From assembly GCF_000497755.1 (NCBI RefSeq), contig NZ_AYOD01000001.1, forward strand, positions 383,459 to 447,458: a stretch of 64,000 bases of DNA, read 5' to 3'. Positions 26,994 to 35,201 of this stretch are shown one piece after another. Within the stretch, counting starts at the first letter, position 1, and the number at the start of each line of letters is the position of its first letter. Source of the stretch: Aliihoeflea sp. 2WW (GTDB taxonomy: Bacteria > Pseudomonadota > Alphaproteobacteria > Rhizobiales > Rhizobiaceae). Under the pieces are notes generated by a model. That model was not told where the DNA came from. It searched no databases and was given only the letters and a program-made list of their open reading frames with translations. The translations under genes were made by a program, and so were the position numbers.

Positions 26994-27013
26994 GCCGTCC
27001 CCTCGCCGATCTG

Positions 27014-27991
27014 TTATTGCGCGTAGCCGGCGGCTTCCAAAACCTGGACCGTGGAGTCGTAAGCCTGCGACATGAACTGCGTGAACTCGTCGCCACTCGC
27101 CCACGTCATGCCGTAACCGAGATTGGACATCTGCTGCTTGAACTCGTCCGAGTTATAGATGTCTTCAATGTGCCCAGCCAGGATCGAGACGGTCTGCGGG
27201 TCCATGCCCTGCGGGCCGGCAAAACCGCGCCACACTCCGGAGACAACGGGAATCCCAATTGCCTCCTCGACCGTCGGTACGTCCGGAAACGCTTCGAGGC
27301 GCTCGGCGCTCATGATCGCAAGCGAGCGGACGTTGCCCGCATCCATCAACGCGTTGGCTTCGGCAACTGACGACGGCACAAAATCGACCGCACCGGCGAC
27401 GAGCTCGTTGAGAGATGGCCCTGCGCCTTCGCTGGGGATGAATACGACTGAGGTCGGGTCGACGTCGATCGCCTGCATCAGGGAAATCCATGCGATGTGC
27501 CACGGACCGCCAATACCGCTGGCAGATGCTGTGAAGCCCTGCGGATCGGTGCGAATCGCCTCAACCGCCTGCTCCAAATTCTCGAACTGCGAGGAAGACT
27601 GCACCTGCACGCCCGCCGGGTCGAAATTGACCAGCGAGATGGCGGTGAAGCTTTCATAATTGATATCGCCGCGTCCCAGCGCTTCGTAGCTGTCGAGAGA
27701 GGATGTCAGGAGGCCGATCACCGAACCATCAGCGGCCGCTCTGGCAACCTCGTTGCTTCCGACGACACCACCCGCACCCGGTCGGTTTTCGACGTTGACC
27801 GGAATTCCGAGGCGTTCGTTGAGACCGGCCGCGACCATGCGTGCAACGGCGTCCGTGCCGCCGCCAGCTCCGAAAGGCACGATAATGCGAATGGAACTTG
27901 CGGGATAGGCAGCGTCCTGAGCGCTTGCCGCCAACGGCGCCATCGCAGCCAGTGCGACTCCGGCAACCAGAATATTGCGTCTCGTAAACAT
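27014..27991 (-). CDS. tctC: Tripartite tricarboxylate transporter substrate-binding protein, TctC (Bug family)
   Basis: A 325-residue Bug-family extracytoplasmic binding protein. The N-terminus MFTRRNILVAGVALA has twin arginines but is probably an ordinary Sec signal, with cleavage after ASAQ near residue 25. Mature motifs are IRIIVPFGAGGGTDAVARM and NRPGAGGVVGSNEVA, the two loops that bind the substrate carboxylate. A GGGAGGAAG ribosome site precedes ATG 27991. It is the first gene of the operon and is divergent from a LysR regulator, the usual arrangement for TTT systems. Confidence 0.95.
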   Translation of the reverse strand: MFTRRNILVAGVALAAMAPLAASAQDAAYPASSIRIIVPFGAGGGTDAVARMVAAGLNERLGIPVNVENRPGAGGVVGSNEVARAAADGSVIGLLTSSLDSYEALGRGDINYESFTAISLVNFDPAGVQVQSSSQFENLEQAVEAIRTDPQGFTASASGIGGPWHIAWISLMQAIDVDPTSVVFIPSEGAGPSLNELVAGAVDFVPSSVAEANALMDAGNVRSLAIMSAERLEAFPDVPTVEEAIGIPVVSGVWRGFAGPQGMDPQTVSILAGHIEDIYNSDEFKQQMSNLGYGMTWASGDEFTQFMSQAYDSTVQVLEAAGYAQ

Positions 27992-28115
27992 GACTTCCTC
28001 CCAAAAAGACCCTTGCGGGCCATCACCTCGCAAACCGCTGCCTCCCCGCATTGGTCGTACGAAGGAATAGCGGTTGATGACATTTTCTTAAAAGCGATAT
28101 ATTTTCATATAAATT

Positions 28116-28132
28116 CATTCCATGAAGGAATG
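28116..28132. promoter_or_regulatory. Inverted repeat in tctC-lysR divergent region
   Basis: CATTCC (28116-28121) and GGAATG (28127-28132) form an inverted repeat with a 5-bp spacer, next to an AT-rich block (TATATTTTCATAT) that could serve as a -10 region. It overlaps ATG 28122 of lysR, which makes the downstream TTG 28161 a credible alternative start. A LysR binding or autoregulation site is an inference. Confidence 0.4.
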
Positions 28133-29057
28133 TCCTTCCCCAATTCTTTGGTTCCCGATTTTGGTCACCCTCAAGCAGCTCGAAGCGTTGTATTGGATAG
28201 GCAAGCTCGACACGTTCGAGCGCGCGGCATCAAAGCTCAACACCACGCAGTCCACCATTTCTAAACGCATACGTGAATTGGAGCTGGCGGCCCGCACGCC
28301 GCTCTTCGATCGCTCGCTGCGCACCGCAAGGATGACCGAAAAAGGCGAGGAACTTTTCATCCTCGCCGAACAGATGCTGGAACTCAGCCAGCGGGTCACC
28401 AATCTTTCGGGCCGGAGCGAGGCACCGGCACGCCAGTTACGGCTAGGCGTAACCGAACTGACAGCCTTGACGTGGCTGCCGCGTTTCATCGGGCACTTGC
28501 GCGAAATCTATCCCCGCCTCGTTATAACGGCGGAGGTCGACATGGGTCGAAACCTTTACGACCGTCTCCTGGAGGACAATCTCGATCTCATCATCGTGCC
28601 GGACGCATTCGCCGATCCGCAGATCGAAACGGTGACGCTGGCACACAGCCAGAACGTATGGATGGGCAGCCCGCGCCTAATCGGCCACGCGCGTCAAATC
28701 TCGGTCGGGGAACTCGCCGAATTCACCGTCCTTATGCAGGGCAGTCGTTCGGGGTCAGGGCAATGGGTCAGCAAATGGCTGAAGTCGCACGCGGTGGTGC
28801 TGCGCAATCAGGTTTCCAGCGACAGCCTTGTCGCTCTTCTGGGAATGGCCGTGGCCGGTCTCGGCGTGACCTATCTGCCGCGCGACTGTTTTGCACCGCT
28901 AGTCGACAACGGCAAGCTGACCGTGCTCGAAACCCAGCCAGAACTTCCGTCCATACCCTATGTCGCAATGTATCGGAAATCAGGACTAATGGACTTCAAG
29001 GAACAGATATCGCAACTGGCAAAGTCAATGTGCGACTTCTCGCAGCAGCTGCAGTAG
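28122..29057 (+). CDS. LysR-family transcriptional regulator
   Basis: A LysR-type regulator of up to 311 residues. The winged-HTH is near the N-terminus (TFERAASKLNTTQSTISKRIRELE), followed by the two-lobed effector-binding domain (RLGVTELTALTWLPRFIG). The family usually starts right at VTLKQLEALYWI, so TTG 28161 may be the true start rather than ATG 28122. It is divergent from the tctC operon (130-bp gap), so it most likely controls tctCBA and the hydroxyacid genes. Downstream, 29058-29206 contains no gene; an eight-T run at 29182-29189 may mark transcript termination. Confidence 0.93.
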   Translation: MKECPSPILWFPILVTLKQLEALYWIGKLDTFERAASKLNTTQSTISKRIRELELAARTPLFDRSLRTARMTEKGEELFILAEQMLELSQRVTNLSGRSEAPARQLRLGVTELTALTWLPRFIGHLREIYPRLVITAEVDMGRNLYDRLLEDNLDLIIVPDAFADPQIETVTLAHSQNVWMGSPRLIGHARQISVGELAEFTVLMQGSRSGSGQWVSKWLKSHAVVLRNQVSSDSLVALLGMAVAGLGVTYLPRDCFAPLVDNGKLTVLETQPELPSIPYVAMYRKSGLMDFKEQISQLAKSMCDFSQQLQ

Positions 29058-29206
29058 GCAAGCTTCGTGGCCGTAGAAGTCGACCGGAGTGCGAAGTTGG
29101 CTCTGAATCATAGTTGACGAAATCGTGACATCGGCATACTCGACGCGGTACTCAGATAGACTGATCTGGCAAGACCTTACATTTTTTTTGCGCTATTTGA
29201 GCCGAC

Positions 29207-30784
29207 CTAGCCTGTGTAGTTCACCACAATCAGGCAAGGACCGTCTTCATACAGTGCATGCTGGAACGCGACATTGAAGGCATCGAGGTCATCAGCCTCC
29301 TTGGCCGGCACGCCCATGCCTTCGGCAAGCCGAACCCAGTCGAGATCGGGCTTGTCGAGATCGATCATGGCGATGGCGTTTGGGCCCGGCACGCCGAAAC
29401 CGACATTGGCGAATTCGCGGTGGAGCGTCGCATAGGTGCCGTTGGCCAGAAGCACGGTCACCACATTCGCCCGTTCACGCGCCTGCGTCCACAGCGCTTG
29501 GAGCGTATACATCGCGCTGCCGTCGGCCTGCAGGCAGACGGTCTTGCGGTTCGGGGCGGCGACTGCTGCTCCCGTCGCCAGCGGCAATCCGATACCGATC
29601 GAGCCGCCGGTTAATTGAAGATGATCGTGCGGCGCGGTCTGTCGCAGAGCCGGTAGGAGCTTGAAGCTGGCGCTGATCGACTCGTCGACGAGAATCGCGT
29701 CGTCGGGGAGGAGTGCGGCGATGGACGCGCCGAGGCCTTCGAGGGTCATGCCGCCCCGCCCTGGCTGACGCTCACCGCGCCCAAGCAGGCGATGGGCCGA
29801 GGCCGGTTTCGACGCTCCAAGGTGGTCTGCGAGCGCATCGAGGAATGTCGCGACTTCATTAGCTCGGGTCCTGACCGAAAATATTTCAGCCTCCGGCGGC
29901 AGAACGAGACTCGGCTTTCCCGGATAGGCGAAAAAGGCGACCGGCTCGGTCATGCCGCAGAAGACCGCGTGGCGAATACCGGACAGCATGTTCAGAGCCT
30001 GGTCGACGACATAGGGCACGCGCTCGACCGCCACCGTTCCTGCCCCGCGGCGGGCCCGGGCGGCGCTCGTCGGGCCGATCAGGCGGCAGCCGGTGACTTC
30101 TGCGATGCGGCCTGCGACCGAAAGGGCCGGGTCGCGCAGGCCCGGACTGCCGATGAAGAGTGCCGCGCCTTCCTTGCGCAGCGTAGCGGCCGCCTCAGCG
30201 ACCAAGGCTTCGTCGGTGCGAATTTGAGGCGCGGCCCGGCCGGAGCCGGTCACCGGCTGGCCGCCCGAATTCCAGGCAACGTCGGCCGGGACGATGAGGG
30301 TGGCGACCTTGCCGCCGCCCTCGCCCGATGCCTCGATGGCTGCGGCGACGTCGCTGCCGAGCGCGGAAGCCGTCATGCTCGTGCGCACCCAGTGCGAGAC
30401 GGGCCGCGCCAAGCCTTCGATGTCGCTCGACAGCGGGGCGTCGTACTGGCGATGGTAGGTGGCGTGCTCGCCGACGATGGAGAGCATCGGCGTGCCGGCC
30501 TTGCGTGCATTGTGGAGGTTGGCAATGCCGTTGGCGAACCCCGGCCCGAGATGGAGGAGCGATGCCGCCGGCCGGCCGGTCATGCGGGCGTAGCCGTCGG
30601 CCGCCCCCGTCACGACCCCTTCGAACAGCCCGAGCACGCAACGCATCCGGCTATAGCGGTCGAGCGCGCCGACGAGGTGCATTTCCGACGTGCCGGGATT
30701 GGCGAAGCACGTGTCGATGCCCGCGCCGAGCAGAGTCTCGACCAGGCTTTCCGCGCCGTTGAGCTGGTTGGATTTGGTGTCCAT
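29207..30784 (-). CDS. ThDP-dependent enzyme, acetolactate synthase/benzoylformate decarboxylase-like
   Basis: A 525-residue thiamine-diphosphate enzyme with the three-domain Pyr/central/PP layout. The catalytic glutamate is in LGLFEGVVTGAADGYARM near residue 50 and the ThDP/Mg motif is LQADGSAMYTLQALW, in the GDG...N position, near residue 430. It belongs to the acetolactate-synthase-large-subunit-like group found without a small subunit; the reaction (decarboxylation or carboligation of a 2-keto acid) is not determined. ATG 30784 is chosen (GGAGG 11 nt upstream); ATG 30802 is an alternative. It follows the IclR regulator by about 20 bp and is probably co-transcribed with it. Confidence 0.87.
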   Translation of the reverse strand: MDTKSNQLNGAESLVETLLGAGIDTCFANPGTSEMHLVGALDRYSRMRCVLGLFEGVVTGAADGYARMTGRPAASLLHLGPGFANGIANLHNARKAGTPMLSIVGEHATYHRQYDAPLSSDIEGLARPVSHWVRTSMTASALGSDVAAAIEASGEGGGKVATLIVPADVAWNSGGQPVTGSGRAAPQIRTDEALVAEAAATLRKEGAALFIGSPGLRDPALSVAGRIAEVTGCRLIGPTSAARARRGAGTVAVERVPYVVDQALNMLSGIRHAVFCGMTEPVAFFAYPGKPSLVLPPEAEIFSVRTRANEVATFLDALADHLGASKPASAHRLLGRGERQPGRGGMTLEGLGASIAALLPDDAILVDESISASFKLLPALRQTAPHDHLQLTGGSIGIGLPLATGAAVAAPNRKTVCLQADGSAMYTLQALWTQARERANVVTVLLANGTYATLHREFANVGFGVPGPNAIAMIDLDKPDLDWVRLAEGMGVPAKEADDLDAFNVAFQHALYEDGPCLIVVNYTG

Positions 30785-30803
30785 CGCGGCTTGCGCCTCC
30801 ATT

Positions 30804-31601
30804 TCAGATGATCTTGCGCCCGATGGCACGTGCAGCCTCGCGCAACAGCACGACATTGCGGTCGAGTTCCGATACGAGCGGCGCCGTCAGTCCGGAAATG
30901 CTGAGCGATCCAACGAACCGACCGTCATGGCCGAAGATCGGCACGCCGAGCCCGGCAAGTCCGAGCACGAAATCGTCGATGGCGAACTCGTAGCCCTGTT
31001 CGCGAATGCGCAACGCTTCCTGCCGCAGGCTTTCGGGATCGGTGAGGCTCAGCGGCGTGCGCCTCGGCATCGGCTGGGCGAGCGCATGTTCCTGGTCTTG
31101 CGGCGACATGTAGGCCAGAAGCACGCGCGGCCCGCCGCCGCAATTCAGAGCGGTGCGCGTGCCGACCGTGAACCAGGGCGCATCGACATTGGGGATCGCC
31201 GCGCGCACCCGCTCGACGCAGAGCCCCATGCCCTCATGCGGAATCCACAGGAAGGACGTCGCGCCGATCCGGTCTGCGAGATCGCCCAGATAGGGAGCCG
31301 CGACCTCGCGCAGCTCACGGCCGGTATCGACGGCCGACGCGATTTCGAGCAGCCCGACAGTAAGAGAATAAAAGCCGTTGCGCGTGTCATGGTCGACGAC
31401 GCCTGCGCTCTGCAACGTGTGCAGGAGACGGCGCGCGGTGCCTTTGTCGAGTTCGGCGGCCCGCGCCAGTTCGGTCAGCGTCCGGCGCGGCTGGGCGGCC
31501 GAAAACGCCCGCATCAGCGCAATGCCGCGCTCCAGCGCCCTGACGACGGGAACGCCGGGCTTGGCGGTCAGCCTCATCTCCGAAACAGCGATATCAGTCA
31601 T
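30804..31601 (-). CDS. IclR-family transcriptional regulator
   Basis: A 265-residue IclR regulator. The N-terminal winged HTH (RTLTELARAAELDKGTARRLL) is followed by the effector domain with conserved motifs such as TALNCGGGPRVLLAYM and YEFAIDDFVLGLAGLGVPIF. ATG 31601 is used; a GTG nine bases upstream is possible. It is divergent from the dipeptide-type ABC operon beginning at 31759 and upstream of the ThDP enzyme gene. The cluster of inverted repeats at 31613-31647 is the natural candidate for its operator. Confidence 0.93.
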   Translation of the reverse strand: MTDIAVSEMRLTAKPGVPVVRALERGIALMRAFSAAQPRRTLTELARAAELDKGTARRLLHTLQSAGVVDHDTRNGFYSLTVGLLEIASAVDTGRELREVAAPYLGDLADRIGATSFLWIPHEGMGLCVERVRAAIPNVDAPWFTVGTRTALNCGGGPRVLLAYMSPQDQEHALAQPMPRRTPLSLTDPESLRQEALRIREQGYEFAIDDFVLGLAGLGVPIFGHDGRFVGSLSISGLTAPLVSELDRNVVLLREAARAIGRKII

Positions 31602-31612
31602 GGGTGCCACAC

Positions 31613-31647
31613 AGTGATAATGTCACTAGATGACACTTGATATCATC
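31613..31647. promoter_or_regulatory. Cluster of overlapping inverted repeats, candidate IclR operator
   Basis: Three short perfect inverted repeats overlap just upstream of iclR. AGTGA (31613-31617) pairs with TCACT (31623-31627); TGTCA (31621-31625) pairs with TGACA (31631-31635); GATGA (31629-31633) pairs with TCATC (31643-31647). The block is AT-rich and sits between the divergent iclR and ABC operons. Binding is inferred from position. Confidence 0.55.
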
Positions 31648-31758
31648 TATTGACACGCTTGTCCACCATTGGTCTACTCCCCGGGGTCAGGCTGACAAGA
31701 CCGGGAAACGGCGTCAGGCGACAGGGAACAATCGCGATCAGGTCCGATGGAGAGTCCG

Positions 31759-33315
31759 ATGAGAATGCGCACCTATCTTGCAGCCGGCGTCGCTGCTTTC
31801 GTGCTTGCCGTATCGTCTGCAGCCCAGGCGCAGGTCGAGGGCGGCAGCATCAGCGTGGTCGTCACGCCCGAGCCGCCGATGCTGATGCAGGCGCTCAACC
31901 AGAACGGCCCGACGAACATGATCGCTGGCAACATCTACGAATCCCTCCTGCGCTTCAACGAGGCGCTCGAGCCGCAGCCATCGCTCGCCCAGAGCTGGGA
32001 AATTTCGGAAGACGGCACCGTCTACACCTTCAAGCTGCAGGAAAACGTCACCTGGCATGATGGCGAGCCGTTCTCGGCCGACGACGTCGTCTTTTCGCTC
32101 GACGTCTTCCTGCGCGAGGTTCATCCGCGCTGGCGCCCGATCGTCAACAACCAGGTCGAAACCATCGAGAAGGTCGACGACAACACCGTCCGCCTGACGC
32201 TGAAGCAGCCCTTCGGTCCGCTCCTGCTGGCGATGGAGACGGCTTCGGCACCGATCGTTCCCAAGCACATCTACGAGGGGACGGAATTCGCTTCCAACCC
32301 GATGAACAACACGCCGATCGGCACCGGCCCGTTCAAGTTCCAGGAGTGGAACCGGGGGTCCTACGTCCACCTCGTTAAGAACGAGGACTACTGGATGGAC
32401 GGCCGGCCCTATCTCGACGAAATCTACTGGCGCTTCATCCCGGATGCGGCCGCGCGCGCGGTGGCCTACGAGACCGGCGACGTGGACGTCTTGACCGGCG
32501 GTGCCGTCGACATCTTCGACGTGCCACGGCTGTCCGAACTCGAGAATTCCTGCGTGACCAGCAAAGGCTGGGAAATGTTCGCCCCGCACGCCTGGATCAC
32601 AATCAACCACCGCAACGGCATTCTGGGCAACCAGCAGTTCCGCCAGGGGCTGATGCACGCGATCGACCGCGAATTCGGCCGCGACGTCGTCTGGAACGGC
32701 TTCGGCGAAATTCCGACCGGCCCGATCTCGTCGAAGACGCGCTTCTACGACGCCGACGTTCCGACCTACGAATACGACCCGGAAAAGGCGCGCGAACTGA
32801 TCGAAGCGTCGGGCTATGACGGCGAGCCGGTCGAGTTCCTTGCCCTGCCCTATGGCGAGACGTGGACGCGCTGGGCCGAGGCGGTCCGCCAGAACCTCGC
32901 CGATGTCGGCGTCGACATGCAGATCGTCACGACCGACGTTCCCGGCTGGACGCAGCGCACCAGCGAGTGGAACTTCGACATGACGTTCAACTTCCTCTAC
33001 CAGCTCGGCGACCCGGCGATCGGCGTTGCGCGCAGCTACATCTCGTCAAACATCATCAAGGGCAGCCCCTTTGCCAATGTCGGCGGCTATTCGAACGAGG
33101 AGGCCGACCGCCTGTTCGCAGCCGCTGCCATCACCCCAAGCGAGGACGAGCGCCAAGAGCTCTACTCGCAGATGCAGAAGCTTCTCGCCGAAGACCTGCC
33201 CGTGCTCTGGCTCCTCGAAATGGATTACCCGACGATCCACCGCTGCAACGTCAAGAACCTTGTCACCACCGCCATCGGCGTCAATGACGGGTTCCGCGAC
33301 GCCTGGAAGGAATAG
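31759..33315 (+). CDS. ABC transporter substrate-binding protein, dipeptide/oligopeptide type (SBP family 5)
   Basis: A 518-residue SBP_bac_5 protein. The signal peptide MRMRTYLAAGVAAFVLA ends near AQAQ (residue 25). Mature motifs are YESLLRFNEALEPQPSLA, WEISEDGTVYTFKLQENV with WHDGEPFSADDVVFSL, and IGTGPFKFQEW. ATG 31759 has GGAGAG 4 nt upstream and is preferred over ATG 31747. It is the first gene of an operon with two permeases, a double-ATPase and an M20 hydrolase, which suggests uptake of a peptide or an N-acyl/amide-linked compound. Confidence 0.94.
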   Translation: MRMRTYLAAGVAAFVLAVSSAAQAQVEGGSISVVVTPEPPMLMQALNQNGPTNMIAGNIYESLLRFNEALEPQPSLAQSWEISEDGTVYTFKLQENVTWHDGEPFSADDVVFSLDVFLREVHPRWRPIVNNQVETIEKVDDNTVRLTLKQPFGPLLLAMETASAPIVPKHIYEGTEFASNPMNNTPIGTGPFKFQEWNRGSYVHLVKNEDYWMDGRPYLDEIYWRFIPDAAARAVAYETGDVDVLTGGAVDIFDVPRLSELENSCVTSKGWEMFAPHAWITINHRNGILGNQQFRQGLMHAIDREFGRDVVWNGFGEIPTGPISSKTRFYDADVPTYEYDPEKARELIEASGYDGEPVEFLALPYGETWTRWAEAVRQNLADVGVDMQIVTTDVPGWTQRTSEWNFDMTFNFLYQLGDPAIGVARSYISSNIIKGSPFANVGGYSNEEADRLFAAAAITPSEDERQELYSQMQKLLAEDLPVLWLLEMDYPTIHRCNVKNLVTTAIGVNDGFRDAWKE

Positions 33316-33330
33316 GCGTCTCATCTATCA

Positions 33331-33362
33331 TTGCCGTCCGGTCGAATCGGGCCGGACGGCAA
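33331..33362 (+). terminator. Intercistronic hairpin after the binding-protein gene
   Basis: A perfect 11-bp stem (33331-33341 with 33352-33362) with a 10-nt loop lies 15 bp after the binding-protein stop. No U-run follows, and the permease gene starts 29 bp later, so read-through is expected. It fits an mRNA 3'-end protecting hairpin that keeps binding-protein message above permease message. Confidence 0.7.
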
Positions 33363-33390
33363 ATGCGGCGGATGAGAGGATTGGCTTGAA

Positions 33391-34368
33391 ATGGATTTGA
33401 TGCGCTTCGTCGCAATGCGGCTCGGCAAGGGCGTAATCGTGCTCTTCGCCATCGCGGTCCTGAACTTCTTTCTCGTGCGGGCCGCCCCTGGGGATCCAGC
33501 CCAGGTGATGGCCGGAGAAGCTGGTGCGGGCGATGAAGTGTTCCTCGAACAGCTCCGCCAGCAATTCGGGCTCGACCGGCCGCTCTACGAGCAGCTGTGG
33601 ACCTACCTCTCCAACTACGCCACCTTCGATCTCGGCTTCAGCTACCGCCAGCAGCAGCCCGTGCTCGACTTGATCCTCGACCGCCTGCCCGCGACGTTGC
33701 TCCTGACCGGCACGGCGTTCTTCATCTCGCTCGTGCTCGGTGTCGTCCTCGGTGCGCTCGCCGCACGGCGCGTCGGCAAATGGTCCGACAGCGCGATCAC
33801 CACGCTGGCGCTCGTCTTCTATGCGACGCCGCTGTTCTGGATCGCGCTGATGAGCCAGATCGTCTTCTCGCTGAAATTCGGCTGGCTGCCCAATGTCGGC
33901 TTCGAGACCATCGGCGCCGGCTATATCGGCTTCGAGCGCGCGCTGGACATCGGCCGCCATCTCGTCATGCCAGCGCTGACGCTCGGCCTGTTCTTCACCG
34001 CGATCTATGCCCGCATGATGCGCGCCTCCATGCTGGAAGTCGCCGGCGCCGACTTCGTCAAGACCGCCTACGCCAAGGGCCTGTCGCCTTCCGTCATCAC
34101 GCGACGTCACGTCGCGCGCAATGCCATTCTGCCGGTCGTCACGCTGGCCGGCCTGCAGGCGGGGCAACTCGTCGGCGGCGCGATCCTGACCGAAACCGTC
34201 TTCGCCTGGCCCGGCATCGGCCGGCTGATGTTCGAAGCGCTTGCCCAGCGCGACTATTCGGTCCTGCTCGGCGTCTTTTTCGTCTCGTCGGCGATGGTGG
34301 TCGTCTTCAATCTCATCACCGACATCATCTATCGCCTGGTCGACCCCCGCATCGAGGCCTCGACATGA
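33391..34368 (+). CDS. ABC transporter permease, DppB/OppB type
   Basis: A 325-residue inner-membrane permease with six predicted helices. The N-terminal signature LNFFLVRAAPGDPAQVMAGE is typical of DppB-like permeases. The EAA-loop region, coupling helix to the ATPase, is RMMRASMLEVAGADFVKTAYAKGL around residues 208-231. It pairs with the following permease, overlapping it by 4 bp (ATGA). It transports the ligand of the binding protein encoded upstream. Confidence 0.95.
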   Translation: MDLMRFVAMRLGKGVIVLFAIAVLNFFLVRAAPGDPAQVMAGEAGAGDEVFLEQLRQQFGLDRPLYEQLWTYLSNYATFDLGFSYRQQQPVLDLILDRLPATLLLTGTAFFISLVLGVVLGALAARRVGKWSDSAITTLALVFYATPLFWIALMSQIVFSLKFGWLPNVGFETIGAGYIGFERALDIGRHLVMPALTLGLFFTAIYARMMRASMLEVAGADFVKTAYAKGLSPSVITRRHVARNAILPVVTLAGLQAGQLVGGAILTETVFAWPGIGRLMFEALAQRDYSVLLGVFFVSSAMVVVFNLITDIIYRLVDPRIEAST

Positions 34369-35201
34369 ATGCGTTCTCCCGCTTCGCCGCCAATCGTGGC
34401 GCCCTGATCGGCCTCGCGCTCCTCGTCCTGCTCGTCGCGCTCGTCGTTCTCGCGCCGATGCTCTACCCGCAATCGCCATGGCGCATGGTCGGCCGGCCGA
34501 TGGGGGCGCCGCTCGACGGCAACTTTCTGCTCGGCACCGACACGCTCGGACGAGACGTCGCGGCCGGCATCGTTCACGGCGCGCGCGTGTCTCTCCTGAT
34601 CGGCATCGTCTCGACCGTCGCCGCCCTTTTGATCGGCGTGCCGCTCGGCGCGGTCGCGGGTTATTTCGGCGGGATCGTCGACGACGTCGTGATGCGCTTC
34701 ACCGAATTCTTCCAGACCATTCCGAGCTTCGCGCTCGCGATCGTGCTGGTGGCGATCCTGCAACCGTCGCTGCCGTCGATCGTGCTGGCCATCGCCATCG
34801 TCTCCTGGCCGCCCGTCACGCGGCTGATCCGCGGCGAGGTGCTGTCGCTTCGAACCCGCGAATACGTCCAGGCCGCAATCACCGTCGGCCAGTCGACGCC
34901 GCGCATCATCTTCACGCAGATCCTGCCCAACACGCTGGCGCCGATCATCGTCATGGCGTCGCTGATGGTGGCGACCGCCATCCTGCTCGAATCCTCCCTC
35001 TCCTTCCTCGGGCTCGGCGATCCGAACCTGATGACCTGGGGCTATATGGTCGGTGCCGGCCGCTCGCGGATCATCGACGCGTGGTGGATCAGCTTCTTTC
35101 CGGGCCTTGCGATCTTCCTCACCGTGCTGGCGCTCAACCTCGTCGGCGAAGGCATCAACGACGCGCTCAATCCGCGCCTGCGCAAGGAGGTCCGCAAATG
35201 A
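34365..35201 (+). CDS. ABC transporter permease, DppC/OppC type
   Basis: A 278-residue membrane permease, the DppC-like partner. Features are the conserved HLLGTDTLGRD-like segment (FLLGTDTLGRDVAAGIVHGA) and an EAA loop RTREYVQAAITVGQSTPRII, followed by LPNTLAPIIV. The start at 34365 overlaps the previous stop by 4 bp; the frame upstream of it overlaps the first permease and is not used. It overlaps the ATPase gene by 4 bp as well. Confidence 0.94.
   Translation: MNAFSRFAANRGALIGLALLVLLVALVVLAPMLYPQSPWRMVGRPMGAPLDGNFLLGTDTLGRDVAAGIVHGARVSLLIGIVSTVAALLIGVPLGAVAGYFGGIVDDVVMRFTEFFQTIPSFALAIVLVAILQPSLPSIVLAIAIVSWPPVTRLIRGEVLSLRTREYVQAAITVGQSTPRIIFTQILPNTLAPIIVMASLMVATAILLESSLSFLGLGDPNLMTWGYMVGAGRSRIIDAWWISFFPGLAIFLTVLALNLVGEGINDALNPRLRKEVRK

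Noticed and set aside
29792-30811. Rightward frame opposite the ThDP enzyme
   Set aside because: Shadow of a gene with intact ThDP motifs; no family match by eye.
33328-34479. Long leftward frame opposite the permease gene at 33391
   Set aside because: Shadow of a clear DppB-type permease; highly charged, repetitive composition without a family.
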